Origin: Anagrus nilaparvatae
Taxonomy: Eukaryota > Arthropoda > Insecta > Hymenoptera > Mymaridae
NCBI GenBank assembly: GCA_022575985.1
Contig: JAKSXM010000156.1
Coordinates: forward strand, 1,302,001-1,366,000
Direction: 5' to 3'
Length of the DNA: 64,000 nucleotides
Each line of letters begins with the position of its first letter. The first letter of the stretch is position 1. This document shows, piece after piece, positions 47,990 through 60,665 of this stretch. The notes under the pieces are model-generated. The model ran no database searches, was not told the DNA's origin, and saw nothing but the letters and a program-made list of their open reading frames with translations. Made by a program: the position numbers and the translations under genes.

Positions 47990-50900
47990 TAGGACTCGTA
48001 TAATGTAAAAATATGTTTGAGGATGAATCAGAATTTTTTTCGGGTTCATTTAGGCGTAAAATAATTAAAATCTAAAAGTAGTTCAAAATTTTAAGAACTA
48101 TATAAGAATGATTTATTTACCATGCAACCGTTTAAGTACGGAATATTTAAATAGTCAAAAAAACTGAATTTTTTTTTTTTTAATTCTAAATATCTTTAAA
48201 GAGATCTGTAGGTTCATTAAACCCTTTGCCATGAAAATATAAAAATTACATTAGTTTTTGATTTTCCCTTCATTTTAACCCAAAAAACATTGCCCAAAAA
48301 AATTGTTCTTGTTGCACTAACGCAACTCAAGTCTCTAAAAGGTTAAACACATAGTATAAAAAATGAAACTATACTAAAAAATAGGGCTGAATATTTACAA
48401 TTAAAAAAAATTGCATGCATTAAAGAATAGGGAGATTTTCCTCCATAAATTTAATTTATTTAAAAAATATTTTTTACTATAAATACTTAGTTATTTGAAT
48501 AAATAAAAATTTTTAGTTTAAAATATTTAAATATGTAAAAAACGAGTTAAAAAATCAAATCATTATTTTTACCCTTCAGTAGTTATGAAATACTTATTTC
48601 AGTTTTTTAAATGCAGTATTTTATTGTACGTTTTTTAAAAGTTTATTAAATCAGTTAATACTTGACTTTATTTACTTCCGATCACAGATGGACACTTCCG
48701 TTATACCGTAGCACACTGCAGCGCAGCACTTAAAAAAAAAAAAAAAACGTTAAATTTTGAGATCGTGAGAAAAAAAAATGAAACTTCTTATAAGCTTGTT
48801 TATTTTTTTGGTATTCATAATATTGTTATATGAATGTCATCACGCATTTAAAAATTAAATTTTAACTTTGCCGTCTGATTAATCTTAAAATTTACGCATT
48901 AAATAATGCTAAATTCTTATCAAATTAAATAATTGAGCTAGGCAGTTTTTTGCAGTAAAAAACATTTGACTATTTTTAGATGTGGTGACATGACACAATT
49001 ATTATAGGAAAAAAAATTTAAATAATTCAAGTATTCACGCAGTTTTAGAGAAATTTTGAATTTTTGACCTAAAAAAAATACACATATTTTCTGATTAGCA
49101 TTATTAAAATAGCCTGTTGATTTTCATATGTGAATAATTTAAAAAAATATTAGGTATGCGCTGTTATGCATTTTAATTTGGAAATATGAAACGAAATAAA
49201 AAATAATAAAGTTCAACACAACCGTTTCACCAGAAATTTGAGCACATAAAATTTACTACTGCATTTTTTGGACCAGATTTTTTTGAAACTTCCTAAATTT
49301 AAAATTTTTGGTGATAAATTTTTTTTATTTTGTAAATTTAGAAAACAAACATTAAACCAAGAAAAAAATGTCTGCATTACAAAAAATTCAAAAAATTAAA
49401 TAATTTATGATTTTTTTTTTAAACATTAGAAGCTAATTTATTATCGTACTTATTAACTTTTTAATTCAAAAATTTTGTAACCATAAAAAGAAACAAAGAA
49501 AAATGAAAATGTAAAAAAAGTAGCAAAATTATAAAAAAAAAAATCATTTTATTTTCTCTTTGAACTATCTGCGTATTCATTTTATAAAATACACAAACTA
49601 TCTAAATGCAAAAAAGTCAAGTTAATATGAAAATATATACATAGTACATCCATTATCACGATTACAAAGGCAAATAGATAAAGACAGAGCAATAGATTTT
49701 TAGATTTTCGTGCTTTTTGTGCCAGAGGCTGTATTTGGTTGATGGAGCTTTAAATAGAATTAGCCTATAAGCCACCACACGATTTCCCATTTCTCCCCTC
49801 CAATTTTCCTTTATAACTTATCACGAAAAGCTCCCTCAGGCACTGTGTACAGCACAAAGTACAGACTTGCGCAATTCATCTCTTCTCTTTATGTGTAACC
49901 TGTATTTATTATTCATACAGTTTCTTTTGACCTCCCAGCCATCGTTTACTTTTTGCACGTACCTCGTATATCCTTTTATATTTATATTTTACTATCTTGA
50001 AAATTCACTTTTCTCAATGCTCGAGCATTTCTAGCAAAAAAGAGATTCTGTATATAAATAAGCTTCTTTTGAAGCATATAAATTTTATGTATGAGCTTGT
50101 AGATTGTGTATTATCTTGAATGTGAAGGCATTTAAAATTTATTTCACACTTTGTAACTTTGTTTATTAAGATTTGCAATTTAAAAATGATTCTATATACA
50201 AAAACTTTCCTGAACTATACCTAAAATCAAAATTAACTTGCTATAATCTCAAAACGTGCTTATCTGAAAAAAATCAAAAATCAAATTTTTACCTATCACA
50301 ATGGTTTCTCTATTTTATGAGGAACCAAAATGCTAACTATAATTATGAGTCTTTCTTTGCCAAAACAGGGGGGCTCTAATAAAATTTTTTCACATTTTAC
50401 CAATATTTAATTATTTCAGTTCATATTATAGGATTTTAGCGTCATATCAAGGTTTGAAAATTCCTTTTCTTAATCGGTTGCAAAGTTGGCCTTTTTAAAA
50501 ATATTATTCAAACACTTGAAAACAACATTTTCGATTTTTGAAAGTTTATCACAAAAAAAAAATAATATATTATGTAGTTAGAAAAAGTATTCTCCGTCAA
50601 AAAATGCAATAAGTTTTTTAGGGCTTTTCCTATGATACAACAAATGTTTGCAAGAATAAGTACCAAAATTTAGGGAGAAAAATTATAAAAAAAAAAAAAT
50701 ACTGATAAATATTATTGACCCCAAAAATAAATAATCAGAAAAAAAATACTTTAGGAAGTAAAAAAATAAAACTTCCGGGGTCAGCTACATTTCTTTATTC
50801 TAGAGTTAGCCTATGAAAACAAAAAAGCCAGATAATATCGAGGATAATATTCAAAAAAAATATAATTTTTTAAGTTACAAACGTAAAATCCAAGTCCAAT

Positions 50901-52799
50901 CCAGACATTGGTTTTTCTTTAGTTTTTATCATTATCTAAAATTCAATAAGTGCGTAGTTTCTTTAGGTAAATTTAAAAATCATGTTTGTTATTATAAACC
51001 AAATCTTTAACCCTTGTTTCAAAAAAACCTTGTAACTACAGATTTAATTAAACTCGTATCGTAACTTATTTCCGTAAAATAAAGGATTGCAAAGCAAAAA
51101 TCTAAACGCGCAAAATACATCAGCTGTTAATTGTAAATTTTTATTAATTCGAACACATCCGTGCAATTCTGTAAAATTTATATTTTTTTAAAGGAAATAT
51201 CTGTAATATTATATGAGTATAACAAATAACTTTTTTTTTTATTATTACATCAACGAGCTCCCGCGGAGGCAGCACCTCAGGAAGTACAAGATAATTACTT
51301 CGGATAAACAGATGTCGAGGGATTTACCTAAAAACTTATATGCAAAAAAAAAATTTACAAAGCTACCATAAAAAAAATCTAGCTTTAATTTTTTTTGTTG
51401 ATTTTTATCAGTAATTTGCCATTTTCGAACCCTTATTAAACATATTTTAATTTCAATTTTACGTTATAATGCTTTGATCCATAAACATTAGCTTTAGGCA
51501 ATAATTTCATATTTGAAATAATTTTTTTTTAAATAATCAAATTTAAATAATTACAAAGCAGATTTAATTTTAAAAAAAATCTATTTTAAAAAAAACCCAT
51601 GAATACAATTATTAAAAAAAAGGTAGATAAAGCAGTAAAATTAAAAATATTTCCAAAACACACTGATAAGATTATTAATTATTAGATATACAAAAAATAA
51701 AAATGAAAACAATAATAAAATAGTGTGGTAGTTATAAGTAGTATTTAATTAGATTTTTTTATCAAAAAAAAAAAATTTTTTTTCAAACTCACTGTTTGAA
51801 CAGTGTTTTTTTAAAAATAATATTTTTCAATTATTATCTATAATGATAGTAAAAGATATACACACACTTAAAAAAAATTTTTGGTTTAATCTAGAATGGA
51901 TTTTTGTTTACTAAAGGGTTGTACGTAGATAAAATATATATTAATGAAATTTAATGCGTTTATTGTTAATAAATAAATAAACTATTTACGTAATCGTTAT
52001 CATGTGTATACTGTAAAGTAATGATAATTTTAATTACTTAAACGTAGGTCAGTTTTTTTTTTTTTGATAAGGAGATGTAAAATTATTAAGGAGGTATTTT
52101 TATTAATTAAACTTTTTAATATGATAAAATTTTTTTTATTAATTATTTGATATAGTTTATTTTAAGCGATCCATAAAAAAATTTTATTGATGCGAAGGTT
52201 TATATAGGCTGTAATCAAATTCAGAATAATATAATCCTTTTTATTAAAAATTTAGTATACGATACAAGCGATATTTTCGGGGGGGGGGGGGGCTCTAATG
52301 TAATATTTCCCTCTCCTAATTGCATTTTCCCTCTACTTCAAAAGAAAATACATTTTAAAAAAATCTGGGGGCTAAAACTCACAGCCCCCAGTTCCCTTCC
52401 TGGCTACGTGCTAGATGATATTTTATGCAAAAAGGGCGAAAAAAACATCCAAAATTAGAAACTTGCATTATTCTGTTTCAGATTTTTTAAATTTCATATA
52501 TGAATTTAAATTTTATTTTGTTTAAGCAATTTCTGCTTTCAAAAAAAATTCAGTTGTCTGCGTGTATTATCTTAATTGGTAATATCTGATATTTCTTTAT
52601 TTCATGTACTACTAAAAGAAAAGAAAAAATACGGGTTTTCTTGACAAAAATGAAAGACACAATTGAAATGAGTTTTTAAAATTATATAAAAAGATGACTG
52701 ATTCATTAGAGCTCCTAAAATCTGGAATTTATAAGCGCCTTGATGGCAAAAAATTGTATATGCATATTTAAACTATGGAGCAAAAAAAGAAAAAAAAAA
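47990..52799. other. Gene-poor region upstream of the odd-family gene
   Basis: No coding exon could be supported. Most is AT-rich. Less AT-rich patches at 49680-49970 and 51240-51315 interrupt it, and a run of 14 G sits at 52279-52292, followed by a C-rich/G-rich tail ('cagcccccagttcccttcct') that resembles an old transposon end. Any of these could be regulatory, but nothing proves it. Confidence 0.4.
49680..49970. promoter_or_regulatory. Candidate regulatory block (composition only)
   Basis: About 290 bases with visibly higher G+C and sequence complexity than the surroundings, without long open frame, hairpin or repeat match in the window. It lies 4.7 kb upstream of the odd-family promoter. 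The call rests on composition and location only. Confidence 0.25.
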
Positions 52800-53085
52800 T
52801 GGCGAAGCCAAGCTTTGCTCTCATGGTCAAATTATAATTTTTCTTTCTCAGTGGAGGGATAACGCGTTTTTTCGTTCGCGTCATAGGTTGAAAAAAGTAT
52901 TTTCTGGTCAGCGGCCCAAAAGCACGTGCTTACTCGCCACTGGGGCAGAAAAATTTTATACGGTCCTTGTCCAAAAATAAAAAATACCCTAAATCTCAGT
53001 TTACCATTTCCGGCTTTGCCTCGGAAGTTATAAGCGATTTGGGCCATTCTTTGTTTTTCTGAACACGAGCCGTAAATATATTATC
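52800..53085 (-). repeat. Diverged, inverted copy of the 222-bp repeat
   Basis: On the minus strand it reads 'aaagaatggcccaaatcgc', 'ttccgaggcaaagccg', 'atggtaaactgagattt', 'tttttctgccccagtggcga' and 'gccgctgaccagaaaa'. This follows the same order as at 45141, with many differences. Near the plus-strand left end it extends into unrelated 'ggcgaagccaagctttgctc'. Confidence 0.65.
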
Positions 53086-54389
53086 TTCCTTGTTTAAGAA
53101 ATAACTATTCCGTTATTTTTTCTCTCCATATCTTGAAGAAAAGCAATGGAACTTTAAGGGTAGAAAATATAAGAAAATTATACACGAAGTAAATTATTGG
53201 AGAAATTGAAAATTGGTATAAATTTTTGCCCTGTACCAAAAAGAAGAAAATTATACATTTTTCTCACCCATAATGACAATTAGTAATTTCACGTTTATGT
53301 AAAAGACCTCATTACATTCAAATTGAATGTCAGCATACAGTTTCACCTCGAATTTATTTTTACAGCCTTAGGCATAGTATAAGACTGGTTTGTGGCAAAT
53401 AGCGAGGAAAGCGCGACCATTAGGTTTCCGTCGCGGTAAAAATATACGCATTTTCATATTTTCGAAAGAACAGAATTCGTCCTGTAAGATAGTTTAGAAA
53501 TTTCTTTAGTTTTTCAGCTCTTACTGTAGAACATACTTGATTTTTTTCCGCAGTGGTCTAAATAAAAGTTAATTTAATAAAAAATAAAATGCATTTTGTA
53601 CTTTTTTGTCAAAAAAAAACTCATTTGACATCGAATCAGAAATATACATAAATATACTTAAAAAAAATAATATTATTACATAAATACACAAAAAAACCCA
53701 AAAAAAAATCAATTTTTCTATATTTTTCTTGGCGTTATATTAAAAAATAAGCGCAATAATAAATATTTATCCAAAAATGTATTTTGAAAAATAATAATTT
53801 CTGTCAAAATAAAAATACAGTTTGAAATTATAAAAAAATAGATAAGTGTAAACCTCAAGGGATCAACGTGCATAATAACAATTTTCTCAAAAAAATAGTC
53901 AAGATACTGTACTTCTATAGTAATAAGTATGCAATATTATTATTCTTTACAAAATCATGTACCCCCATGTACATGAAATCTATTGTTATTTTTAATGAGC
54001 ATGCAAGAAATTAACAAAAATTATCTAAGATATATTTATCTTTCTTTCTTTTTAATGTCATGAAAAACAATACAAAAAAAAATGACAAAAAATAATTTTT
54101 TTAAAAGCGAGGCAGATATTAAAATGAGAGGTTTTTTACTGATGGGAAAATTTTTTTAAAATAGAAAAAGATTCAAATTAAAAATAGATATTATAAAAGA
54201 AATGCATCATCCAACTATTATTTCTCTCTGAAAAAAAAACTTTCTCTTTGAATACTGTAATAGAGTTACATTACAATACATGCACATCAAGAGAAAATCA
54301 CTAATGTCGCGTGTCTTCCGTTTTTTTTATTTTTTTTTATTCACATATACATTCATTTTTAGTAGTTTAAATGTATATGTGAGAAACAA
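53086..54389. other. AT-rich spacer upstream of the odd-family promoter
   Basis: No gene was seen. A GC-richer patch at 53390-53460 ('aaatagcgaggaaagcgcga', 'tttccgtcgcgg') may be regulatory. The remainder is homopolymer-rich. Confidence 0.35.
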
Positions 54390-54580
54390 AATTCAGTAGA
54401 GAGACAGAGATCGTTTAGCTCCGCCCATTTTAAAGCTGCTGGGCACCAACCGTTCACCACGGGAGGAGGAGCCGCTGCTGTTGCCTGCTACTTTTCGATT
54501 CCCTATGCCACTACTAAAACTGCAGCAGTTTCATTCCTTCAGTTCTTCTTTCGTTCTCAGAGAGTAAGGTGGTCAAATAT
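54390..54580 (+). promoter_or_regulatory. GC-rich promoter / 5' UTR of the odd-family gene
   Basis: G+C rises sharply for about 170 bases just upstream of the start codon. Arthropod initiator-like TCAGT words occur at 54393-54397 (with TTTAAA about 25-30 bases before it) and at 54539-54543. A GC box 'gctccgccca' at 54418-54427 fits Sp1/KLF-type factors. Which initiator is used cannot be decided from sequence. A tract of A and T follows before the ATG at 54692. Confidence 0.5.
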
Positions 54581-54691
54581 AAAATAAAAAAAAAATTTTT
54601 TTTTTTGTTTTAAACTTTGTGTGCAGTATTTTATACTGGCTTTTGAACTTGTAAAGTGTAAATTTTGTGTTTTGTTAATTGATTTTTAATA

Positions 54692-55648
54692 ATGGAACCA
54701 TTAACACCACCGAATACACCTCCAGCAATGACACAATCTCAACAAACTCAAAGATGGTTAAGAACAAATCATCATCAACCATGTCATCAACAGCAACCAA
54801 ATCTTCATCATTTGCATCCACAACAGCATACAACAAATTACCATGCTGCATTTTTGGATCATTGGATAAGAAACGCTGCATTATTAGCAGCTAGAGGCTG
54901 TTATCCAACTCAACAACAACCGATTCCTCATCATCATATTCATCAACCACATCAACAACATCAACAACAAAATGTATTACCAACAGGAGCAATACAAAAT
55001 CAACAAAGATACAATCCAATTGCATCAAATGCGCCACCATCATTTTTACAAAGAAGATTACCTGGACAAAGACCAAAAAAACAATTTATTTGTAAATTTT
55101 GTGGAAGACAATTTACCAAAAGTTATAATTTATTAATTCATGAAAGAACCCATACTGATGAAAGACCTTATTCGTGTGATATTTGTGGAAAAGCATTTAG
55201 AAGACAAGATCATCTTCGAGATCACAGGTAATTAAAAAAAAAATTTTCTAAAACTTAATTTTTAAAATTTAAAAAAAAAAAGAATTTTAACTAAAAAATC
55301 GAATTTTTTTTTATGTTCAGATACATTCACAGTAAAGAAAAACCATTTAAATGTGGAGAATGCGGTAAAGGATTCTGTCAAAGTCGTACATTAGCAGTAC
55401 ACAAAATTTTACATATGGAAGAATCACCACACAAATGTCCAATATGTTCTCGAAGTTTTAACCAAAGGAGTAACTTAAAAACCCATATGTTAACACATAG
55501 TGATTTACCACAAGATTTACGTATTAATGATAATAATAATTTACAATTAAATAAAAATAATAATAATAATAATATTGATGATAAAATTACAACAGAAAGA
55601 AAAAAACCAAAGATGGGTTTTACTATCGATGAAATTTTGAGACGTTAA
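54692..55648 (+). CDS. odd: Odd-skipped family zinc-finger repressor
   Basis: Two coding exons, 54692-55227 and 55321-55648, joined by a 93-base GT-AG intron in phase 2; 287 aa. The intron splits zinc finger 2 at DHR|YIH. Four C2H2 fingers are at about 134-154, 162-182, 190-210 and 218-238, with near-invariant family sequences ([44 protein letters not shown]). The N-terminal part is His/Gln-rich after LTPPNTPP and contains the family motif [15 protein letters not shown] at 54-68. The last residues carry FTIDEIL (279-285), an eh1-like Groucho-binding motif. The known family role is nuclear sequence-specific repression in segmentation, gut and leg-joint patterning. Four fingers favour odd over the five-finger sob/bowl and the two-finger drumstick. 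The start is the first ATG after the promoter patch. Family is certain; which paralogue is less so. Confidence 0.9.
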
Positions 55649-56600
55649 ACAGAAATTTAATGATTTAAAATATTCAATTATAGAGGCTAAAAAATTAGTA
55701 TTCATTTCTATTACCCTTTTTTTGGTACTTAAAAAAGGGTAATACGAGATTTAAAATATTAGTAGCGTAAAATTGACACACACACACACACATCGAAGTA
55801 AAGTAATTTTGCTTATCAGTTAAATAAAATGATAAGAAAATGAAGAAAAAAAATTTAATGTGTGTATTAGACAAACAATTTTTCTCAGCTTTTATCTTTT
55901 TTCATAAATAAATGTAAATATTAAATAAAAAGAGAGAGAAAGAGAGAGAGAGAGATAAATATGTTATAAAAAGACCACCCAAAGTATAATCTTTTTCAGA
56001 GAGAGGGTATTAAATTATTATAATATAATCTAACACTTTTTTTTATCAATTAAATAAAAATTTTTTTTTTTAATGTTACCGCAATTTATTATCATTGTCA
56101 AATAAATTTGTTGTGAATATTATTTTTATTGATAAAAATTAACTGTTTTATTGTAGGTGTATTTAGAATGTGTAGGATATTAAAAGTTATGTGTACATAT
56201 AGTTGTTCCTTTATGTAATCTTAATTAATGTTTCTGTAATTTTTTAATGTTACCATAAATTTTTAGATTAAGTAAAAAATTCATTTTTGTAAAAAAAAAT
56301 AGCTATAATACCAAATAATTTAGAATTTTTTTTAATTTTTAAGGATGTAATTTTAGAAAAAAAATTTTTTTTTTTTTGTTTTAGTAGGTAATTAATTAGT
56401 TAATTAATGTTTTTATATTTTGTAAGGTTTGAATTAAAAATGAAAATGTAATTATTAATAATAATATATTGTAAACCTAGTCGATAAATTAAATAAATGT
56501 GCAAATTTTTAATTGTTAAATAAATTTAGAAAAATATAATATGTGGTGATATACTATTAATAATAAATATGTTTCTGATTTAATTAATTTTTGTTTGTAT
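55649..56600 (+). other. 3' flank of the odd-family gene with microsatellites
   Basis: Candidate polyadenylation hexamers AATAAA occur at 55823-55828 and several later positions to about 56.5 kb, so the 3' end is not fixed. A CA microsatellite lies at about 55778-55793, and a GA-rich run (agagagaaagagagag) at about 55930-55956. The rest is AT-rich with no coding segment. Confidence 0.5.
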
Positions 56601-59600
56601 TATTTATTATTGATATCCTAATTTTAAATTTCAAAATATTATTTTTAAGTCTTCTTTTAAAAATAAATTCGAAAACTAAATTTTTCAATTAACTTTTAAT
56701 TAATAAAAGCATTGATTTTAAATTTGAATAATTTAACGAGTAAGATTAAGAAACTGGGAGCCATAAAAATTACTATTTTTTGGAAATTCAAACTTCTGTC
56801 TTACCATTTTCTATTTGTAACAAACTGGTTTTTGACCCCCCTCATACCAAAATGACAAATTTTAATTAATTATCTTATGTGATATAATTTAGAGCCCTTG
56901 TTAATTTTTAGCCCAATAATTACTTTGAAAGCTTTACTTTTTATGTCGGTAATAACCGAAGATGTGGCAAAAACAGAACAATTAAAAATTGTTATAAACG
57001 CCTTGGTAAAAGAGTGTCATAAAAAAAAAAAAATTTCTGGGATCTGGCCATAATTTCTGGAACCCACTTTTCTGTTAACGGATGAAAATTTTGAAAAATT
57101 CTCTCTTGATTTCATGTTTCCTGGGAAAATTTTAATTAAGCTCCCGTTTTGATTTTTAATTTCAACACTTTTGAAATGCTGAAGTAAAGAAACTGACATT
57201 TTTCAAAAATAGTTTATTAATTTTATTGTTTTTTATTTTCTTTACTAGCGGGCAATAATGACTATATTCTAATTTTGAGAGGTCGTGAATATTGTCCTTT
57301 GTAAAGAAAAAAACATTCATAACCTCATCTAGAAATATTTATTATTACCAAATGCGAATACAAACCTCCTCATTTAGCAAAATAAACGACATTTCTACGA
57401 GCCAGTTAAGAATGTACTATGCTAAACAGCATTTGGGAAATCATTAAAATTTTCCTAAAAAAGGAGACTATGGTAAAATTTTGCTAGGAAACCAAAAACT
57501 GAAATTTTCATCTCAAGACATAAAAGTAGGTCCTAGAAATTCTGCAAAGAATTTGCCTAGATCACAAAAATCTAAATTATCTGAATTTATAATATATTCA
57601 TTATTCAAAATTGCTAATTCAGGGTACTTTTTTAAAATATAAAATAATTTAGATTTTAAACTTTATGTTCATCCCTTTTAATGAACCTACCCTGAAATAC
57701 AATGCGATTATTATTGCCGCTACTGATTTTGGCTGTGGCAGCAGAAAATTTTTTTTCTTAAAAAATTTTTTTTTTAATTTCATCATGTCAGGGTGTTTGC
57801 ATTTTAACTGGTCAAAAATCTCATTTTAAAAATTTGCTTTATATTTAAATCTAATTGAAATTGTTTGAAGGAAAAAAATAAATTTCGGTTGCCCTTACGG
57901 GATTTTTTTTAGTGTATCCATCTGGATGCCTTTCATTTCAATAACGTCAATTTATTATGATTTACTTATTTTATAACTTACTTTTAACAATGTTTAACTT
58001 TAATTAAGAGTGAAAAATAACGAAAAAAAGTTTAGCCAATAATAATTTTAGTATACGAAATAAACTTTTGTATATTTACACTTTGATCCTTCTTATAAAT
58101 TTTATTGTCCCTGCTGTATCCCCTTTTTGAAAAAAAAACACGTAAACGTCATAAAAACTCTATTATATTACGTGTGAAGTAACATAAATTCTGAAAATTT
58201 TGTTTTCTTTTCATTAAAATTTCAATTTTTTTTTTTTTTAACTTACTAATTATTTAATAAAATATTTATTATTTTGTTTTCTTATTTTTTTCTTTTTATT
58301 AGGTAAACCTTGACTCACTTTAATTACATTTAATAAAAATACCAAGAATAATTTACTTTAGTCTTTTGTTTTTATGTGCATCATTTATAATTAAGTATAC
58401 TTAAGTATCATGATAATTAAATATTTTTTAAAATAATAGTTGGTATTAAACAGTTATTAATAAACAGTATAATTTTACAGTGTACAATGAAAATTTATTT
58501 TCTCAAGTTTGTTATATAAATAAATGAATTATTCAGATAAAATAATTAATAAAAGAATTTCTTGCGATGAAATTGATTCAAAAATTTATAAATTTTTTTT
58601 TGCAAGAAATAATATTGACTTTATTTTGTTAGGAAAAGTATTCTTTGAACGAATGAAATTTATTTTGTATAGTAAAATAAAATTATTTTGGGATGTAAAC
58701 TCGAATAATACTTTTATATTGACCTTATAATTAAAAAAATAGCTCTTAGTTTTCTAAAATTTTGTAATATTTTGTAAACCTCTCCAATAAATCTGTAAAT
58801 TTTCTGAGGACTTAGCACAGGCTCAGAATGGACAAAAGCGCTGCGCCGTGGAAATCAGTCGAAAATATAACTAAAAATTAGCTTCTTTAAGACTTTTTAG
58901 CTTTTTAGGTCCGATTCTAGATTCTTGGCAGCCATTTGTGTGTTTGTGGTCTTTTTTTGTAAATTAATTAAGAATTTTCTTAACATTGTGCCAAATGCTT
59001 ATTTTACATTGAAAAATGTTTTTCTTGTGAGTACTAATCAGGAAATTTCAGTTAAATTTGATAAAAGGGTCCAAAAGTTGATTTTAACTACGCACTTGCG
59101 AGAAAATCAGTCTTTAAAATTTTGCGTTTGAGATATTTTAAAATATACAGATTCAATTTTCTTCTAATTTGACTTAAACTACTTGTTTTATAACCAATTC
59201 TTACCCCCTAAAAAAACCCCATGGGTTAACCTAATTAAAAGCTCAGAATGATGAAAAATGGCAAAACGTTAAAATTCAAAGTTCTAACTTAAAATTTCTT
59301 TTAAAAAAGGCCAAAAATACAAAACTGCACGCATACAAAAAATTAGTAATTAGTAAATATATAACTAAAATTACGATGTTGTTTACTAAATTCAGTTTGT
59401 TTAAAAGTCACTATAAATTATTAGTGAAATTTACTAATAAAATTTGTTTATAAAACTAAAACCTCAATTTTTTTAGTAAAATTTACTAATTTTTTGGTTA
59501 TATTTCTTAATTAATCTATATTAATTTGTACTTAGAAAGCTAAACATAGGTGGACCGATTTAAGCTAAACTTGGACCTAGTTGGCGTAGAATTTCTTATA

Positions 59601-60480
59601 TATCAAGAAAGAAATTGATGAAAAACTTTTGATTATTTTATATCTTTTTTGTTTGATTTTCTTAAATTTGGATTTATTAGCTAATATACCTAATTTTTTC
59701 GGTCTACAAACTGTTGTAAATGCCTGGATTGATTTTTGGGGTAAGAGTAAAACATGTAACTTTTATGGGGAATAAATTCTGGGTTGAAAATAAATTCGAA
59801 GAAATGAGCTAATTTTCACGGGATCATTTCGTGCAAAAGGGACTTAAAACCTAAACAAAATTCATGTGTAAAAATAAAATGTTACGTACTGATTGTGTAC
59901 AAATAGGTTTTATACAGATCCATTAGTGCGTGAACCGATTTTAGTGCCTTAGTGCGCGAATTTTTTACAATTTTCAGTCACCAAAATTCATCCCTGAATT
60001 CTCGTATATTCGTCATACTGCACTAAGAGATAAATTATATGAATTTTTATCTCACCAATAGTAACACGTTATATAATAGATATTTTAAACTATGCTGTAA
60101 GAATTCTTGTTAAATTATTCAGTCTACTCTCAGAGACACGGAACCAGAAATTTTTTTTCCGGTTGTATAGTGGGGAGAGGGTGAAAAATTGCGGGAGGTA
60201 GAATTTAATAAAAATAACAATTTAAATATTTCTTGTTATACATAATTTGGAGGTGATGTTTGTTCTTAAACAATTTTTAATTATTAAGTTTTAAGTCAAA
60301 ATTTGTTGTTTTTAGTGAAAATTTTAATTTCGGTCGGGGATGAGGGTTAGCCTCTTTCTGACTGCCTGTTAATATGATAGAAAATTTACTATGATAAAAT
60401 TAGTAAACTTACTATCACGTATGTTAATATATTGTAAAAATTTCAAAAAATTTTGTTTTTTTTATAATTTGCAATTATAA
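56601..60480. other. Intergenic, no supported gene
   Basis: Low-complexity AT-rich sequence. 57030-57190 shares words with 37.3 kb and 25.5 kb ('ttgaaatgctg', 'ggaaaattttaatta'), suggesting dispersed repeat copies. The frame at 58925-59131 is hydrophobic but short, lacks a splice partner and is not considered real. Confidence 0.45.
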
Positions 60481-60484
60481 CCTT

Positions 60485-60665
60485 TACTAGATGTTAAGAT
60501 TCTGAACCCAAACTATTCTGATCCTCTAAACCTGGATTATTCTAAGTCTCTGAACCGAAATTATTCTAAGTCCCATTTGACCTTTCCCCTTTAAATCGGA
60601 TACTTTTGACCCCTCCCCCTTGATTTTCAGATTTCCAGGGTACCCCTCCCTATAAACATTTTCCA
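60485..60665 (+). repeat. Uninterrupted copy of the 'attattctaagtc' dispersed family
   Basis: Units of about 24 bp ('tcctctaaacctggattattctaag', 'tctctgaaccgaaatt') run into 'attctaagtcccatttgacc' and a C-rich block 'acccctcccccttgatttt', then 'cccctccctataaacatttt'. This copy shows the empty version of the site occupied by a MITE at 62843. Confidence 0.6.

Noticed and set aside
54675..55076. Minus-strand and +1 frames across the odd-family first exon
   Set aside because: Shadows of the CAA/CAT-rich His/Gln region; the zinc-finger frame is the coding one.
58925..59131. Hydrophobic 68-codon open frame
   Set aside because: Short, no promoter or splice partner, composition typical of T-rich DNA, no recognisable family.
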